A DNA stretch of 64,000 nucleotides from Calditrichota bacterium (GCA_003854985.1 RQOG01000061.1:1-64000); one strand, 5' to 3'; numbered from the stretch's first letter, positions 36,017-44,727 are shown. Notes: generated from the sequence alone by a model not told the origin. Translations and numbers: made by a program.

Positions 36017-36979
36017 ATGAGTAACCTTAATAATACATCAAATAAAGTTTTAGTTGTCGGCGCGGGTGCGGTAGGCTCTACTTTCTGCTATGCCCTGGCC
36101 CAGAGCGGACTGGCCAATGAGATTGTGTTAATCGATAAAAATATGAATCTGGCCCGCGGTCAGGCGCTTGACCTGGTTCACGGTCAGCCGTTTTTTCCCA
36201 ACGTGGACATCCGGACGGGCACGCCGGCCGATTATAAGGACGCCAGTGTCATTGTTATTACCGCCGGAGCGGCGCAGAAACCGGGAGAAACCCGCTTACA
36301 GCTTCTGCAGAAAAATACCGCGATCATGATAAGCATTGTGGATGAAATTAACGGTCAGAATTCACAGGCGGTATTGTTGATTGTCAGTAATCCCGTTGAT
36401 ATTCTTACCCATGTGGCTTTAAAACATTCGGGTTGGCCGAAAGGGCGGATTATCGGATCGGGCACGGTTTTGGACAGCGCCCGGCTGCGGCATCTTTTAA
36501 GCCGCCATTGCAGTGTGGACGTACATAATACTCATGCTTACATTTTAGGCGAACACGGCGATAGTGAATTTGCGGCCTGGTCCATGACTAATATCGCCGG
36601 AATTCCCATCAGGGCATTCTGTGCGTCCTGCGGTCGGTGCGCAGACTGGAAAAAGGAACTGGATGATATCGAAACCGCCGTAAGAAAATCCGCCTATCAT
36701 ATTATTGATTATAAAGGCGCCACCTGTTTTGGCGTGGGCATGGCCCTGGTGCGTATTGTTTCCGCCATCCTGAGAAAACAGCGCAGCGTATTAACCGTTT
36801 CCACTTATCTGGACGGGGAATTCGGGTTAAGCGGGCTTTGCCTGAGCGTTCCGGCAATTGTCACAGAAAACGGCGCGGAAAAAATCATGAATATTAATCT
36901 TACCACGGAAGAAATGCAGGCCCTGAACCGCTCGGCGGAAATATTGAAGGAATCCATGGCCCTGCTGGAACATAAATAA
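36017..36979 (+). CDS. ldh: L-lactate dehydrogenase
   Basis: 320 residues. The NAD-binding motif is V-V-G-A-G-A-V-G-S-T. A-A-Q-K-P-G-E-T-R-L contains the glutamine that selects pyruvate in lactate dehydrogenases (arginine in malate dehydrogenases). D-S-A-R-L-R and the catalytic I-L-G-E-H-G-D-S-E are intact. It interconverts pyruvate and lactate. The start has CCGGAGCAAAAT upstream. A repeat-rich stretch follows it directly. Confidence 0.93.
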   Translation: MSNLNNTSNKVLVVGAGAVGSTFCYALAQSGLANEIVLIDKNMNLARGQALDLVHGQPFFPNVDIRTGTPADYKDASVIVITAGAAQKPGETRLQLLQKNTAIMISIVDEINGQNSQAVLLIVSNPVDILTHVALKHSGWPKGRIIGSGTVLDSARLRHLLSRHCSVDVHNTHAYILGEHGDSEFAAWSMTNIAGIPIRAFCASCGRCADWKKELDDIETAVRKSAYHIIDYKGATCFGVGMALVRIVSAILRKQRSVLTVSTYLDGEFGLSGLCLSVPAIVTENGAEKIMNINLTTEEMQALNRSAEILKESMALLEHK

Positions 36980-36984
36980 AGATC

Positions 36985-37520
36985 AATAACGAATACCGAA
37001 TATCCAATGATGATGTTAGAAATAACCAGAACCAATCGTGTTCGTTGATCGTCATCGTTATCGTAATCGGCTGTTCATCTCCGGCAAAAATTCTTCCCTG
37101 ATCAGCGTTCGGCATTTGATATTTGAAATTAAAAGATGCTTGTCGAATATCGATTAGCTAATAATGATTTCAGATTTAAACAGACCTCATCGTGTTAGTT
37201 TATCGTACATGTCATCGTAATCGCTATCGGGATCGGATTATATTGATAACTTTCTATGCATCATCCACATCCAGTCCCATATAGTCAAAAAACAACGATT
37301 TTTCCCCTGCCCTAAGAATTAGGGAAGGGGATTAAGGGGTAGGGTATTTTATCGTCATGCTCAGATTTGCCTGCTCATTTCGCCCCATGATTAAAATCAT
37401 GGGTTACTAACATTTAAGTATCGTTGATCGTTGTCGTGACCGGCAATGCGCATCAAAATGCGAAAAAAAATCCTTCGGTAATCAGCGTGTATTGATTCAG
37501 CCAAAATAATTCTTTGAGTA
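36985..37520. repeat. Block of dispersed repeats
   Basis: No gene is seen here. Copies of the CGTCATCG/CGTAATCGG type lie at 37036-37070, 37192-37240 and 37415-37445. GTTCGGCATTTGATATTTG with AATATCGATTAGCTAATAATG lies at 37100-37165. The pair CCCTAAGAATTAGGG (37310-37324) and CCCATGATTAAAATCATGGG (37384-37403) recurs as at 1494-1587. The block marks the left border of the accessory region. Confidence 0.75.
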
Positions 37521-37589
37521 AACCGGGATAACTACCGGTCAATACAATATTATACCTGTTAATATTAATCACTTATTTATAAATCATAG

Positions 37590-37618
37590 TTGACAAATGT
37601 AATTATATATGCTATCAT
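37590..37618 (+). promoter_or_regulatory. Near-consensus promoter for a leaderless toxin transcript
   Basis: TTGACA (37590-37595) and TATCAT (37613-37618) are 17 bp apart. The predicted start, 7 bases on, is A37625, the first base of the PIN-toxin ATG. No Shine-Dalgarno sequence fits between the -10 box and the ATG, so the message should be leaderless. Confidence 0.65.
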
Positions 37619-37624
37619 TTAACC

Positions 37625-38059
37625 ATGATTGTCACAGTTGATACCAACGTTATTTTTTCAGCGCTTTATAGTAATAAAGGCGCTTCTCATTGTATTTTAA
37701 GATTAATCCTTGATGAAAAAATAAATTTAGCGATCTCAACGCAGATTTATTTCGAATATTACGATGTTTTAATCCGTAAAAGCAGTTTAAAGCAGTTAAA
37801 TTTATCGGTTTCTGAAATAGAAGACATTCTGGATTTACTGGCTTTGCTTTCTCAGAAATATCATATCTATTATTTATTAAGGCCCAATCTTCCTGATGAA
37901 AGCGATAATATATTTGTGGAATGTGCATTTGCCAGTGATAGTAAATATTTAATTACCGGTAATATAAAAGATTTCAAAAAAAGTGAATTAAAGGGCTTTA
38001 ACTTTAAATTAGTAATGCCTGGCGAGTTTTATAAACTATGGAGTATAAAAAATGAGTAA
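37625..38059 (+). CDS. PIN-domain toxin of a toxin-antitoxin pair
   Basis: 144 residues with PIN motifs V-T-V-D6-T-N-V-I-F-S-A near the start, a middle acidic residue in the Y-D-V-L segment, and D-E-S-D-N-I-F-V-E-C-A-F-A-S-D-S-K-Y-L-I-T-G-N-I-K-D-F near the end. It fits the PIN_3 group of putative RNases (VapC-like). The next gene encodes a ribbon-helix-helix-type protein and overlaps by 8 bases. The order (toxin first) is the reverse of most vapBC pairs. Base composition is AT-rich, like the accessory genes downstream. Confidence 0.85.
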   Translation: MIVTVDTNVIFSALYSNKGASHCILRLILDEKINLAISTQIYFEYYDVLIRKSSLKQLNLSVSEIEDILDLLALLSQKYHIYYLLRPNLPDESDNIFVECAFASDSKYLITGNIKDFKKSELKGFNFKLVMPGEFYKLWSIKNE

Positions 38060-38315
38060 TACTCAGGTAGTAACCTTGAGAATGCCTAAAGAGCTAAAAC
38101 GTCGTCTTGACAGAGAAGCAAAATATCAGGGTGTATCGATAAATCAACTTGCTAATTATTTGGTAAATATTCAATTAACACATTTGGAATCTGTTTCCCT
38201 GTTAGAGTCAAGGCTGGAGAAGAAATCTATCCGTTCTTTAAAAAGGAAGGTAAAAAGAACGATTGATAATGTACCCGAAAGAAATGTGCCATCCTGGGAT
38301 TCGGTCAATGAATGA
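38052..38315 (+). CDS. Ribbon-helix-helix-like antitoxin
   Basis: 87 residues. V-V-T-L-R-M-P-K-E-L-K-R-R-L-D-R-E-A-K-Y-Q-G-V-S-I-N-Q-L-A is a typical strand-helix-helix DNA-binding start of the HicB/CopG type; the rest is a charged tail that could cover the toxin. It overlaps the PIN gene and should repress the promoter at 37590 as a dimer. The pairing is inferred from order and overlap. Confidence 0.82.
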   Translation: MSNTQVVTLRMPKELKRRLDREAKYQGVSINQLANYLVNIQLTHLESVSLLESRLEKKSIRSLKRKVKRTIDNVPERNVPSWDSVNE

Positions 38316-38379
38316 TGAAGTAGTTGGTTTTGTGGGCTTCGAAATTCTGAAATCAGCATTAGATATTGGAAATTAAAAA

Positions 38380-38680
38380 AAATGAATGTCGACTATCGAT
38401 TAGCGAATAATAAATCATGAGGGAATGGAAAGCTTGCAAACTTCGGCATTCAGCGTTAGGCATTTGATATTTGAAATTAAAAGATGAATGTCCAATAGCG
38501 AATATCCAATGACGAATAATGAAGGCGGATGACCTCATAAAGCTGGTCCAGATGTTTTTTACTGAAAATTTGATTTTATTATGAAAACCTTACAGGTTAT
38601 TTATTTGTTTATATAAGGATTGATAATACAAAGGTGTTTTGATATATTAAGAAAAAATTCTTACTAATATAAGTTATGTG
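38380..38680 (+). repeat. Giant attC-like module A (dispersed repeat plus right-hand site)
   Basis: It contains TTTGATATTTGAAATTAAAA, GAATGTCCAATAGCGAATAT and CGAATAATGAAGGCGGATGA, shared with modules at 39990-40377 and 45410-45857. It ends with the common tail TTCTTACTAATATA-A-GTTATGTG (38660-38680). The last 110 bp match module B at 40268-40377 closely. By analogy with modules B and C, GTTATGTG (38673-38680) would be the right recombination end of a preceding cassette. No matching left arm is found behind the antitoxin gene, so the preceding unit seems decayed. Confidence 0.55.
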
Positions 38681-38756
38681 TTTATTTTCAAATAAATATT
38701 TACTATTACATTTCTTAAATATGAAAATCATATTCACATACTTAATGAGGTATAAA

Positions 38757-39254
38757 ATGCAATATTTTAAATTCTTTTTTATTGTTTTGGTAGTATTTAT
38801 AGGCTGCCAGCCAAATACCAAGACTGAGCCTTTTGATTTAGAGGCTGCAAAAAAGGTTGTCAACACTCAATTAGACAATCTTCACCAATCTTCGAAAGCC
38901 AAGGATATTAGTTTCTTAAGAAACATGTTCACTGATGACGGCCTTTGTTTAGGAACCGATCCTGGAGAATTTTGGGACAAAGAACAAGTTATAAATGTAA
39001 ACTTGCATATGTTTGAGGATGAATCTATGGTATTCGATTACTCAATTGATAAACGTGAAATACGATTTAATCCGGATGGGAACTCAGCAATTTGTGTGGA
39101 ACAATTTACTTGGAATTCGTTTAGTCAGAAGATTCCCCTTCGTTTAGTAACTCATTTCATAAATATTAACAATGATTGGAAGTTGGATTTTGTCAGTTGG
39201 AGTTTGATACCTCTAAATGCTGATTTAGTCAAATTAAACAAGGCACTGGAGTAA
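38757..39254 (+). CDS. Lipoprotein with NTF2/SnoaL-like fold (first cassette)
   Basis: Start ATG 38757 has TGAGG upstream and yields a lipoprotein signal ending F-I-G-C. Residues 27-150 have the layout of an NTF2/SnoaL-like domain: a long first helix (A-A-K-K-V-V-N-T-Q-L-D-N-L-H), F-T-D-D-G-L-C-L-G, a central strand set with I-C-V-E-Q-F-T-W, and a closing W-K-L-D-F-V-S-W-S. Such domains bind small ligands or have varied enzymatic roles. It follows module A and is followed by an attC-like site. AT-rich composition suggests transfer. Confidence 0.7.
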   Translation: MQYFKFFFIVLVVFIGCQPNTKTEPFDLEAAKKVVNTQLDNLHQSSKAKDISFLRNMFTDDGLCLGTDPGEFWDKEQVINVNLHMFEDESMVFDYSIDKREIRFNPDGNSAICVEQFTWNSFSQKIPLRLVTHFININNDWKLDFVSWSLIPLNADLVKLNKALE

Positions 39255-39383
39255 TAGTTACATTAAATACTTTTATATCGTGTAAAAACCTACGCATCAT
39301 TTAATTCAACCTTGAATTAAATGAATGTGTTGGATTTTGTTTTTACGATCATTAACATCAATTAAAATTTTTAAGCATTTAAT

Positions 39384-39515
39384 GCACACTAAAACCTTGT
39401 TTACAGCGGATCGCTAAAGCGCTCCGCGAATTCCGCGTGGACGCGGAATTCAAAAACACAACATTCGGGACAGTCGTTCTTGTCCCGTGGCCGCTGAAAC
39501 AGACGTTAGCAGTTT
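39384..39515 (+). other. attC-like site 1
   Basis: The inner arms TGTTT(A)CAGCGG (39398-39409) and CCGCTGAAACA (39491-39501) pair perfectly apart from one extra A in the left arm. The right end is GTTAGC (39505-39510). The left end CACACTAAAAC (39385-39395) only partly matches the start of its cassette (GTTATGTG). The space between the arms holds three further hairpins: CGCTAAAGCG, GAATTCCGCG/CGCGGAATTC (10 bp) and CGGGACA/TGTCCCG. A site of about 125 bp with single extra bases fits attC. Confidence 0.6.
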
Positions 39516-39528
39516 AAAGAGGGCGGAA

Positions 39529-39885
39529 ATGCAAAATTATAATTCAAACATTGTAAAAGGAAATCATGCTGAAGAAAATGATCTCAGAACATTTTTAGAT
39601 GGCAGTGTACGTTCTACCGTTTTACTGCGGTCCTGTGCTGTTGGCTTAGGGACTTACAACCCGGGGTGGAAATGGAGTGCTCATGCCGGAGCACAAACAG
39701 GAAAATCTTCAGAGAACCACATCGGGTATATTTTATCCGGAAACATGATAGTAAAAGATTCAAATGGAATTGAAATAGAAGTCGGTTCTGGTGAAGCTTT
39801 TGAGGTTGGCCCCGGGCATGATGCATGGGTCATCGGTAATGAGCCTTGTATCGCACTTGATTTTATTCCAATAAAAAACTGCTAA
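39529..39885 (+). CDS. Small cupin-domain protein (second cassette)
   Basis: 118 residues from ATG 39529, preceded by GAGGGCGG. The cupin fold shows in the H-A-G-A-Q-T-G segment, G-Y-I-L-S-G-N-M-I-V, and the second motif G-E-A-F-E-V-G-P-G-H-D-A-W-V. Metal-binding histidines are partly kept (H in W-S-A-H-A-G, H in P-G-H-D). Single-domain cupins bind or convert small molecules. The stop TAA lies inside AAACTGCTAAC, the reverse complement of the unit start 39505-39515, so the gene fills its cassette. Confidence 0.85.
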   Translation: MQNYNSNIVKGNHAEENDLRTFLDGSVRSTVLLRSCAVGLGTYNPGWKWSAHAGAQTGKSSENHIGYILSGNMIVKDSNGIEIEVGSGEAFEVGPGHDAWVIGNEPCIALDFIPIKNC

Positions 39886-40377
39886 CAATGCAGTCAAGAA
39901 GATTTGCTGTTTTTCTTGCCGATTGAAAGTCTATAGTTTTAATAGTCTTCACACCCTATTGTCTATAGGCACCATTAACCCGCCAACCCTTTATCGTCAT
40001 CGTTGTCGTGACCGGCTGCACTTATCCATAAAAAAGCTTTCACCAATCGGCGTTCGACATTTGATATTGGAAATTAAAAGATGAATGTCCAATAGCGAAT
40101 ATCCAATGACGAATAATGAAGGCGGATGATCTGACGAAGCTGGTAAAATAATTTTTTTCTTCATATTATTCAAAGTAGTTATTCCTGATATGATTTAAAT
40201 GGTTGAACGACATAAAGATAAACAACTATGATTACAGGATATATTAATAATATTTTCCTGAAAAAGTGATTTTATTATGAAAACCATACGGGTTAAGTAC
40301 CTATTTATTTTAAGATTGATAATAAAAATAGATTTTGATATATTGAGAGCAAATTCTTACTAATATAGGTTATGCAC
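39876..40377 (+). other. Giant attC-like site 2 (module B, about 500 bp)
   Basis: R'' AAACTGCTAAC (39876-39886) matches the cupin unit start. L'' AAGAA(GA)TTTGCT (39896-39908) and L' AGCAAATTCTT (40348-40357) pair perfectly with two extra bases on the left. R' is GTTATGCAC (40369-40377). The 440 bases between the arms contain the dispersed repeat (39990-40145) found elsewhere in the window, so the variable loop of the site has grown by repeat insertion or is a conserved family feature. Confidence 0.65.
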
Positions 40378-40494
40378 TTTAAGATTATAATTTTCAATTA
40401 ATAAGAACATTAAAAGTATAAGTTTCATTCTTTTCTAAAAGTTACATAATTCTTAAAACAAAGGAGAAGACATGAATATATCGTCGGTTGACAA

Positions 40495-40655
40495 GCCCCG
40501 TTTAGAACCGTAATTCTAAGCGGAGCGGAAAAAGGCTTAAGGCTGTATCATTATCGTGGGACACGGATCCCGTAAAGGAGACTGGTCAGGCCTTGAGCGT
40601 CTGTCGCCATAGGGCATGTTAGACCCTGAATAGGAGTGTGGCACAACCGACAAGA
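40495..40655 (+). ncRNA. Predicted IS110 bridge RNA
   Basis: Three helices are read by eye. A 5' stem-loop: CCGTTTAGAA (40498-40507) with TTCTAAGCGG (40514-40523), 10 bp. A second helix, GCTTAAGGC (40535-40543) with GCCTTGAGC (40590-40598), closes a 46-nt loop that itself holds GGGA/TCCC. A third, TGTCGCCA (40602-40609) with TGG (40639-40641) and CGACA (40648-40652), has a bulge and an inner AGGG/CCCT. One 5' stem-loop followed by two large internal loops in the upstream end of the element is the layout of IS110 bridge RNAs (target-binding then donor-binding loop). Confidence 0.7.
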
Positions 40656-40703
40656 ATTCTGCTCTAATATGATAAAACCAAAACAATAGGAGGAGCAGAG
40701 ACC

Positions 40704-41714
40704 ATGAGTTATATAGGAGTTGATTTACACAAGAATAATTTTCAGGTATGCTATATTAATGGTCAACAGAAAAAGTTTTCTCATTATAGTATTCATGACC
40801 TGGAAAAGTTTAAAGAGACGTTAAATAAGGAAGATCACCTGGCGGTAGAATCGACGGGTAACACGCGTTACTTCATGAATCAGGTAAAAGAGGCTGTAGG
40901 GCGTGTTGTAGTGGTAAATCCCCGCCAGTTTAAAGTAATTAGTAATTCGGTAAAGAAAACAGATAAACAGGACGCGGAGCAGCTTGCACTATTTCTGAGC
41001 AAAGATATGCTTCCGGAAGTACGCATGAAAGATGAAAAACGCAGTCAGTTAAAAAGCCTGGCCAACACACGTGATAAGTTGGTAAAATTACGCACGGCGT
41101 TAAAAAATAAAGTGCACAATATTTTGAACGCCCATGGCATTGTTACCCCGCGCGAAGCGTTTAGCAGCAATAAAAGTCTGGATGGTTTAAAAGATTATGC
41201 GGTAAATGAACTGGCCCATCTTGAGATAGAAGTGATAGTCAGCCAGATTCGTTCTTTAAATGAAGGTATAAAAAGACTGGATAAGCAGATTGAAGACGCT
41301 GGTAAAGACTTAGACGGTTTTGAAAACATCACCAGCATAAAGGGTATCGGTAAAAAAAGTGGAACGATTCTATTGAGTATCATAGGCGACATAAATGATT
41401 TTGCCGATCCGGGTAAACTGGCCTCCTTCTTCGGTGTTGTTCCGCGTATAAGCAATTCCAATGAGAACATTCATCAGGGACGCATAACCAAACAAGGCAG
41501 CAAGCTGGGTAGAACAACTCTTGTCCAGTGTACGTTAATCGCCATAAGATATTCGGATTATCTGAGAAGTTTCTATGAACGGCTAAAGCTAAAAAAAGGA
41601 AGCGGCAAGGCCATAATAGCCACAGCCCGCAAGTTTTTAGATATTATTTATATGACCTTAAAAAATAAATTAATCTTTGAAGATTTCCCTAATTTCGTGT
41701 TGAAATCTTCATAA
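40704..41714 (+). CDS. IS110-family transposase (DEDD recombinase)
   Basis: 336 residues, intact. The N-terminal RuvC-like domain has D7 (Y-I-G-V-D-L-H-K), E49 (A-V-E-S-T-G), and D87/D90 (K-K-T-D-K-Q-D-A). A coiled-coil-like middle leads to the C-terminal Tnp domain with I-K-G-I-G-K-K-S-G-T and R-I-T-K-Q-G-S266-K-L-G-R, whose serine is the expected nucleophile. The start follows AGGAGGAG. It should work with the RNA encoded just upstream. Full length suggests recent activity. Confidence 0.95.
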   Translation: MSYIGVDLHKNNFQVCYINGQQKKFSHYSIHDLEKFKETLNKEDHLAVESTGNTRYFMNQVKEAVGRVVVVNPRQFKVISNSVKKTDKQDAEQLALFLSKDMLPEVRMKDEKRSQLKSLANTRDKLVKLRTALKNKVHNILNAHGIVTPREAFSSNKSLDGLKDYAVNELAHLEIEVIVSQIRSLNEGIKRLDKQIEDAGKDLDGFENITSIKGIGKKSGTILLSIIGDINDFADPGKLASFFGVVPRISNSNENIHQGRITKQGSKLGRTTLVQCTLIAIRYSDYLRSFYERLKLKKGSGKAIIATARKFLDIIYMTLKNKLIFEDFPNFVLKSS

Positions 41715-41743
41715 TACTAAAGATTTTATCATAGGAGAATATT

Positions 41744-44668
41744 ATGGGTAAGCATTTTAGGTATTTTACTATTTTCATTATTTTAATAATTGTGGAATCC
41801 CATGCTACTGATTATTTGACCAATGCCATTTCATGGAAGAACTGTTGCCAAGCATATAATCAGGGTTATCCAGCTGAAGATTTTCAGACAAATTTTGTTG
41901 GTGACTTTAATGGTGATGGGCTTGAGGATAAACTTTATATGTGCAGTGGAAAATATTGGGTAGCCTACACTGAGAATAAATCAACCTATGGAGTTCAAGG
42001 TTTTTCCGGCGAAAGTTGGACAAAGGAAATAGTATTTGATAGTAATTCTGAATTTGAAAGACGTGCAATAGGTGATTTTAATGGAGATGGCGCAGATGAT
42101 ATTCTGATTATTAGGGCATATTCAAACAACATTAAATTGGAAGTTGCTCTTTCAGTACAAAAAAGATTAGCTAACTCAGCTGGACCATATGGCCAATATA
42201 TAGATGTATCTGATGGTAGTTATTTTTTTAAACCTAATGAAGTATGGGGAACGACAATAACCGCATTTAAGAGTGCATTTGAAAACTCATTTGTTAAAGA
42301 CGCAAAATTAAATAAAGTATATATTGGTGATGTAACTGGAGATGGTTTGGATGATATTGTAATTCTATATTATAATAAATATATCTATGTAATAAAATCT
42401 GTATATACACCAAATTTTTCTACTTCTGGTGCAGATTTTGCAAATTATTCTTTCTCAAGCCATCAATACAAATTAAATCTTGGGAGTTATGTAGATGAAT
42501 TTTTTCTTGGTGATTTTAACGGTGATGGTTACGATGATATTACGTATACAAAAATATCACCATATAATAACAATTTCTATATAGCCTTAAATAAGGGTAA
42601 AGATTCAGATACTAGTCCCGGTTATTTTTCAACAAATGAATTTACAGGAGCATTCTATTCACCATATGATGCAAGTGGTAACCACGGTTCATTGTCCATT
42701 TCAAATTTTCCATTGCACTTTATTTCAGATTTTAATGGTGATGGATTAGATGATAAACTTTATCTATGTTCAAGTAAATACTATATCTCACTTTCGAAGA
42801 TTAGTCCGGATGGAAAGCCTTATTTTCAAAGTGAGATAATTTGGGGTGCTATTGATTGGTCTAACTATGGCAGAAGTTATATTGGCGATTTTAATGGAGA
42901 TGGATTTAATGATATTCTAAATGCAAGGACAAACTCTACATGGGATGTTCGACTTGCAGATAAAGAAGCTATTTTTGATAATGCTACATTTGCACAAGAT
43001 GGACATAACGGTGAAGCCAGAATGGAGAAAATAGTAGCCTGTTGGATGTTTCCTTTTACTTACCTTTGGCCAGAAAGAGGATGGAGTGCATTTGGTTACC
43101 ATCCAAATGAGAGATATATGTCAGGATTCCCATATATCACTCCCATAATAAATTGGGGTTCAACTGATTTTCCCTTAATTGAAACAAATTCAGCAACTTG
43201 GATTGAAGGACCTTATTCTTATTTGGATTTCACTAATAATCCCCTATCATATTCAACGGAAGATGTTTTAAAAATGCAAATTGAGTCTATTATTAAATCC
43301 GGTATTAAAGTAATCGTCGTAGATGTAACTAATGGTTTTATCGATGTGGATGAATTTAATCATCAAGCATATGATAGTAGTGGAGATAGTACTAATTATA
43401 GTAATGTAAGAGAAGCATTGACAAATATATTCGAAATTGTAAAAAATAATAATTTAGATATAAAAATTGCAGTAGGACTTGGCAAGGAATTTTGGGGAAG
43501 ATTCGAATTGAAACCACATAGCTATGATCCGTTTATACCTTGTTATGGAAATGCAAATTTAGTAATAGGTTGGGAAGCTCAAAGAAGTAGACAGAGAATT
43601 GCTTTGGATAAAATTGAGTTAGATTATATTACTCCTTATAATGACAAATACTTTTACTATCAAGGTAAACCACTCGTAGTCACCTATGTTATACCATCTC
43701 GTGATTTTCCAATGACAGCTGATGGCTATCTTCAAGAGACAATCCCAAGAACATTTTTTCCTGATTTTAATGTTAAAATTGCTCTGAGTGCAAATAGTAC
43801 ATATGCATGGTTTAGAGGGAACAATGCTATATTCCAAAACGGCTTGGATAATACAAATTATTGGAGTTGGGGCTCTGAATTACTTAATAATAATATTTAT
43901 GGGGCTGATTCTAAAACTGCAAATTTTCCAAGTTATTCCAATGAAAAGTTACCCTATAATGCAGAATGCATGTCTGTAATGCCGGGTAGAACCATGGTTT
44001 GGCACAATCTAACAGACAGGGATGGTAATGGTGTGCCTCGATGGGCAGATAATAATAGCAATCATTACTTTGAATCCTGGAAATCTGTAATAAATGCCGA
44101 TCCGCGTATTGTCTTAATATGTGACTGGAATACATGGGGTGAAGCGACTTCTATTGAAGCATGTACAACAGGACCCGGTAAAACCTGGTATGAAAGTGAT
44201 GGCTGTACACCAGATCCCGGGTATGATGATGCACAAGACATACAACTGTTTAGGAGCCCTTGGCACAATAGTAGCGGTACTAATGATCCATTCTTTTATC
44301 AAAATTTAACTAAAGATTTTTCAGATTATTTTGTTGGTAATACTTATACTCCACCAGTATTAAGTAAAGCAAATTTTAACGAAAACTTAATAATTGAGAA
44401 TCCAATATCTTTTGAGCTAAAACAAAATTATCCGAATCCATTTAATCCAATCACAAAAATAGAATTTTCAATTCCCGAAGATTCAGATATTTATTTAAAA
44501 ATTTATAATGTTTTGGGTCAGGAAGTTTATTTTTATCATAAAGACAATTTACTAAAAGGATATCATACAATTAATTTTGATGGATCGAATTTATCAAGTG
44601 GTCTTTATATTTATACATTTAAGGCAGGCAAATTCGAAAAGAAGATGAAAATGTTATTGGTTAAATAA
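41744..44668 (+). CDS. Large secreted FG-GAP protein with GH99-like domain and T9SS sorting domain (third cassette)
   Basis: 974 residues. A signal peptide (to about 21) is followed by at least five FG-GAP/VCBS-type repeats with the calcium-binding core G-D-F-N-G-D-G-x-x-D-D (about residues 50-410). Residues about 425-865 look like the TIM barrel of GH99/GH71-like enzymes, with L-I-C-D-W-N-T-W-G-E-A-T-S-I-E near the end as in their W-N-E-W-G-E-x-x-x-I-E motif. The last 80 residues are a T9SS sorting domain (N-Y-P-N-P-F-N-P to G-L-Y-I-Y). It may cleave alpha-mannan-type glycans at the surface. Carriage on an integron-like cassette is unusual for a gene this large. Confidence 0.82.
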   Translation: MGKHFRYFTIFIILIIVESHATDYLTNAISWKNCCQAYNQGYPAEDFQTNFVGDFNGDGLEDKLYMCSGKYWVAYTENKSTYGVQGFSGESWTKEIVFDSNSEFERRAIGDFNGDGADDILIIRAYSNNIKLEVALSVQKRLANSAGPYGQYIDVSDGSYFFKPNEVWGTTITAFKSAFENSFVKDAKLNKVYIGDVTGDGLDDIVILYYNKYIYVIKSVYTPNFSTSGADFANYSFSSHQYKLNLGSYVDEFFLGDFNGDGYDDITYTKISPYNNNFYIALNKGKDSDTSPGYFSTNEFTGAFYSPYDASGNHGSLSISNFPLHFISDFNGDGLDDKLYLCSSKYYISLSKISPDGKPYFQSEIIWGAIDWSNYGRSYIGDFNGDGFNDILNARTNSTWDVRLADKEAIFDNATFAQDGHNGEARMEKIVACWMFPFTYLWPERGWSAFGYHPNERYMSGFPYITPIINWGSTDFPLIETNSATWIEGPYSYLDFTNNPLSYSTEDVLKMQIESIIKSGIKVIVVDVTNGFIDVDEFNHQAYDSSGDSTNYSNVREALTNIFEIVKNNNLDIKIAVGLGKEFWGRFELKPHSYDPFIPCYGNANLVIGWEAQRSRQRIALDKIELDYITPYNDKYFYYQGKPLVVTYVIPSRDFPMTADGYLQETIPRTFFPDFNVKIALSANSTYAWFRGNNAIFQNGLDNTNYWSWGSELLNNNIYGADSKTANFPSYSNEKLPYNAECMSVMPGRTMVWHNLTDRDGNGVPRWADNNSNHYFESWKSVINADPRIVLICDWNTWGEATSIEACTTGPGKTWYESDGCTPDPGYDDAQDIQLFRSPWHNSSGTNDPFFYQNLTKDFSDYFVGNTYTPPVLSKANFNENLIIENPISFELKQNYPNPFNPITKIEFSIPEDSDIYLKIYNVLGQEVYFYHKDNLLKGYHTINFDGSNLSSGLYIYTFKAGKFEKKMKMLLVK

Positions 44669-44727
44669 ATTATAATTCTAAAGTAATAAAAATTTATAGT
44701 ACTCTAAGTTATTAATAATAGCGCATT

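Larger units (their letters stand above)
40460..41740 (+). mobile_element. IS110-family insertion sequence (ends approximate)
   Basis: The element consists of a left non-coding end with a bridge-RNA-like fold (40495-40655), an intact DEDD transposase (40704-41714) and a very short right end. IS110 elements lack terminal inverted repeats, so the borders are not certain. Left of it is AAAGGAGA-AGAC-ATG-AATATA, which looks like the ribosome binding site and start of a gene cut off by insertion. Right of it, the T9SS protein begins at 41744 with its own ribosome binding site. It lies inside the third cassette. Confidence 0.8.

Noticed and set aside
37625-38315. The PIN/RHH pair as a further cassette of the array
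   Set aside because: No GTTA start with a matching closing arm was found around it, only the right-hand end of module A downstream.
40461-40580. The 8-base match AAAGGAGA between the left flank of the IS110 element and the bridge RNA loop as a target guide
   Set aside because: It is a Shine-Dalgarno-like string expected by chance, and the matching partner on the right flank could not be found; element ends are uncertain.
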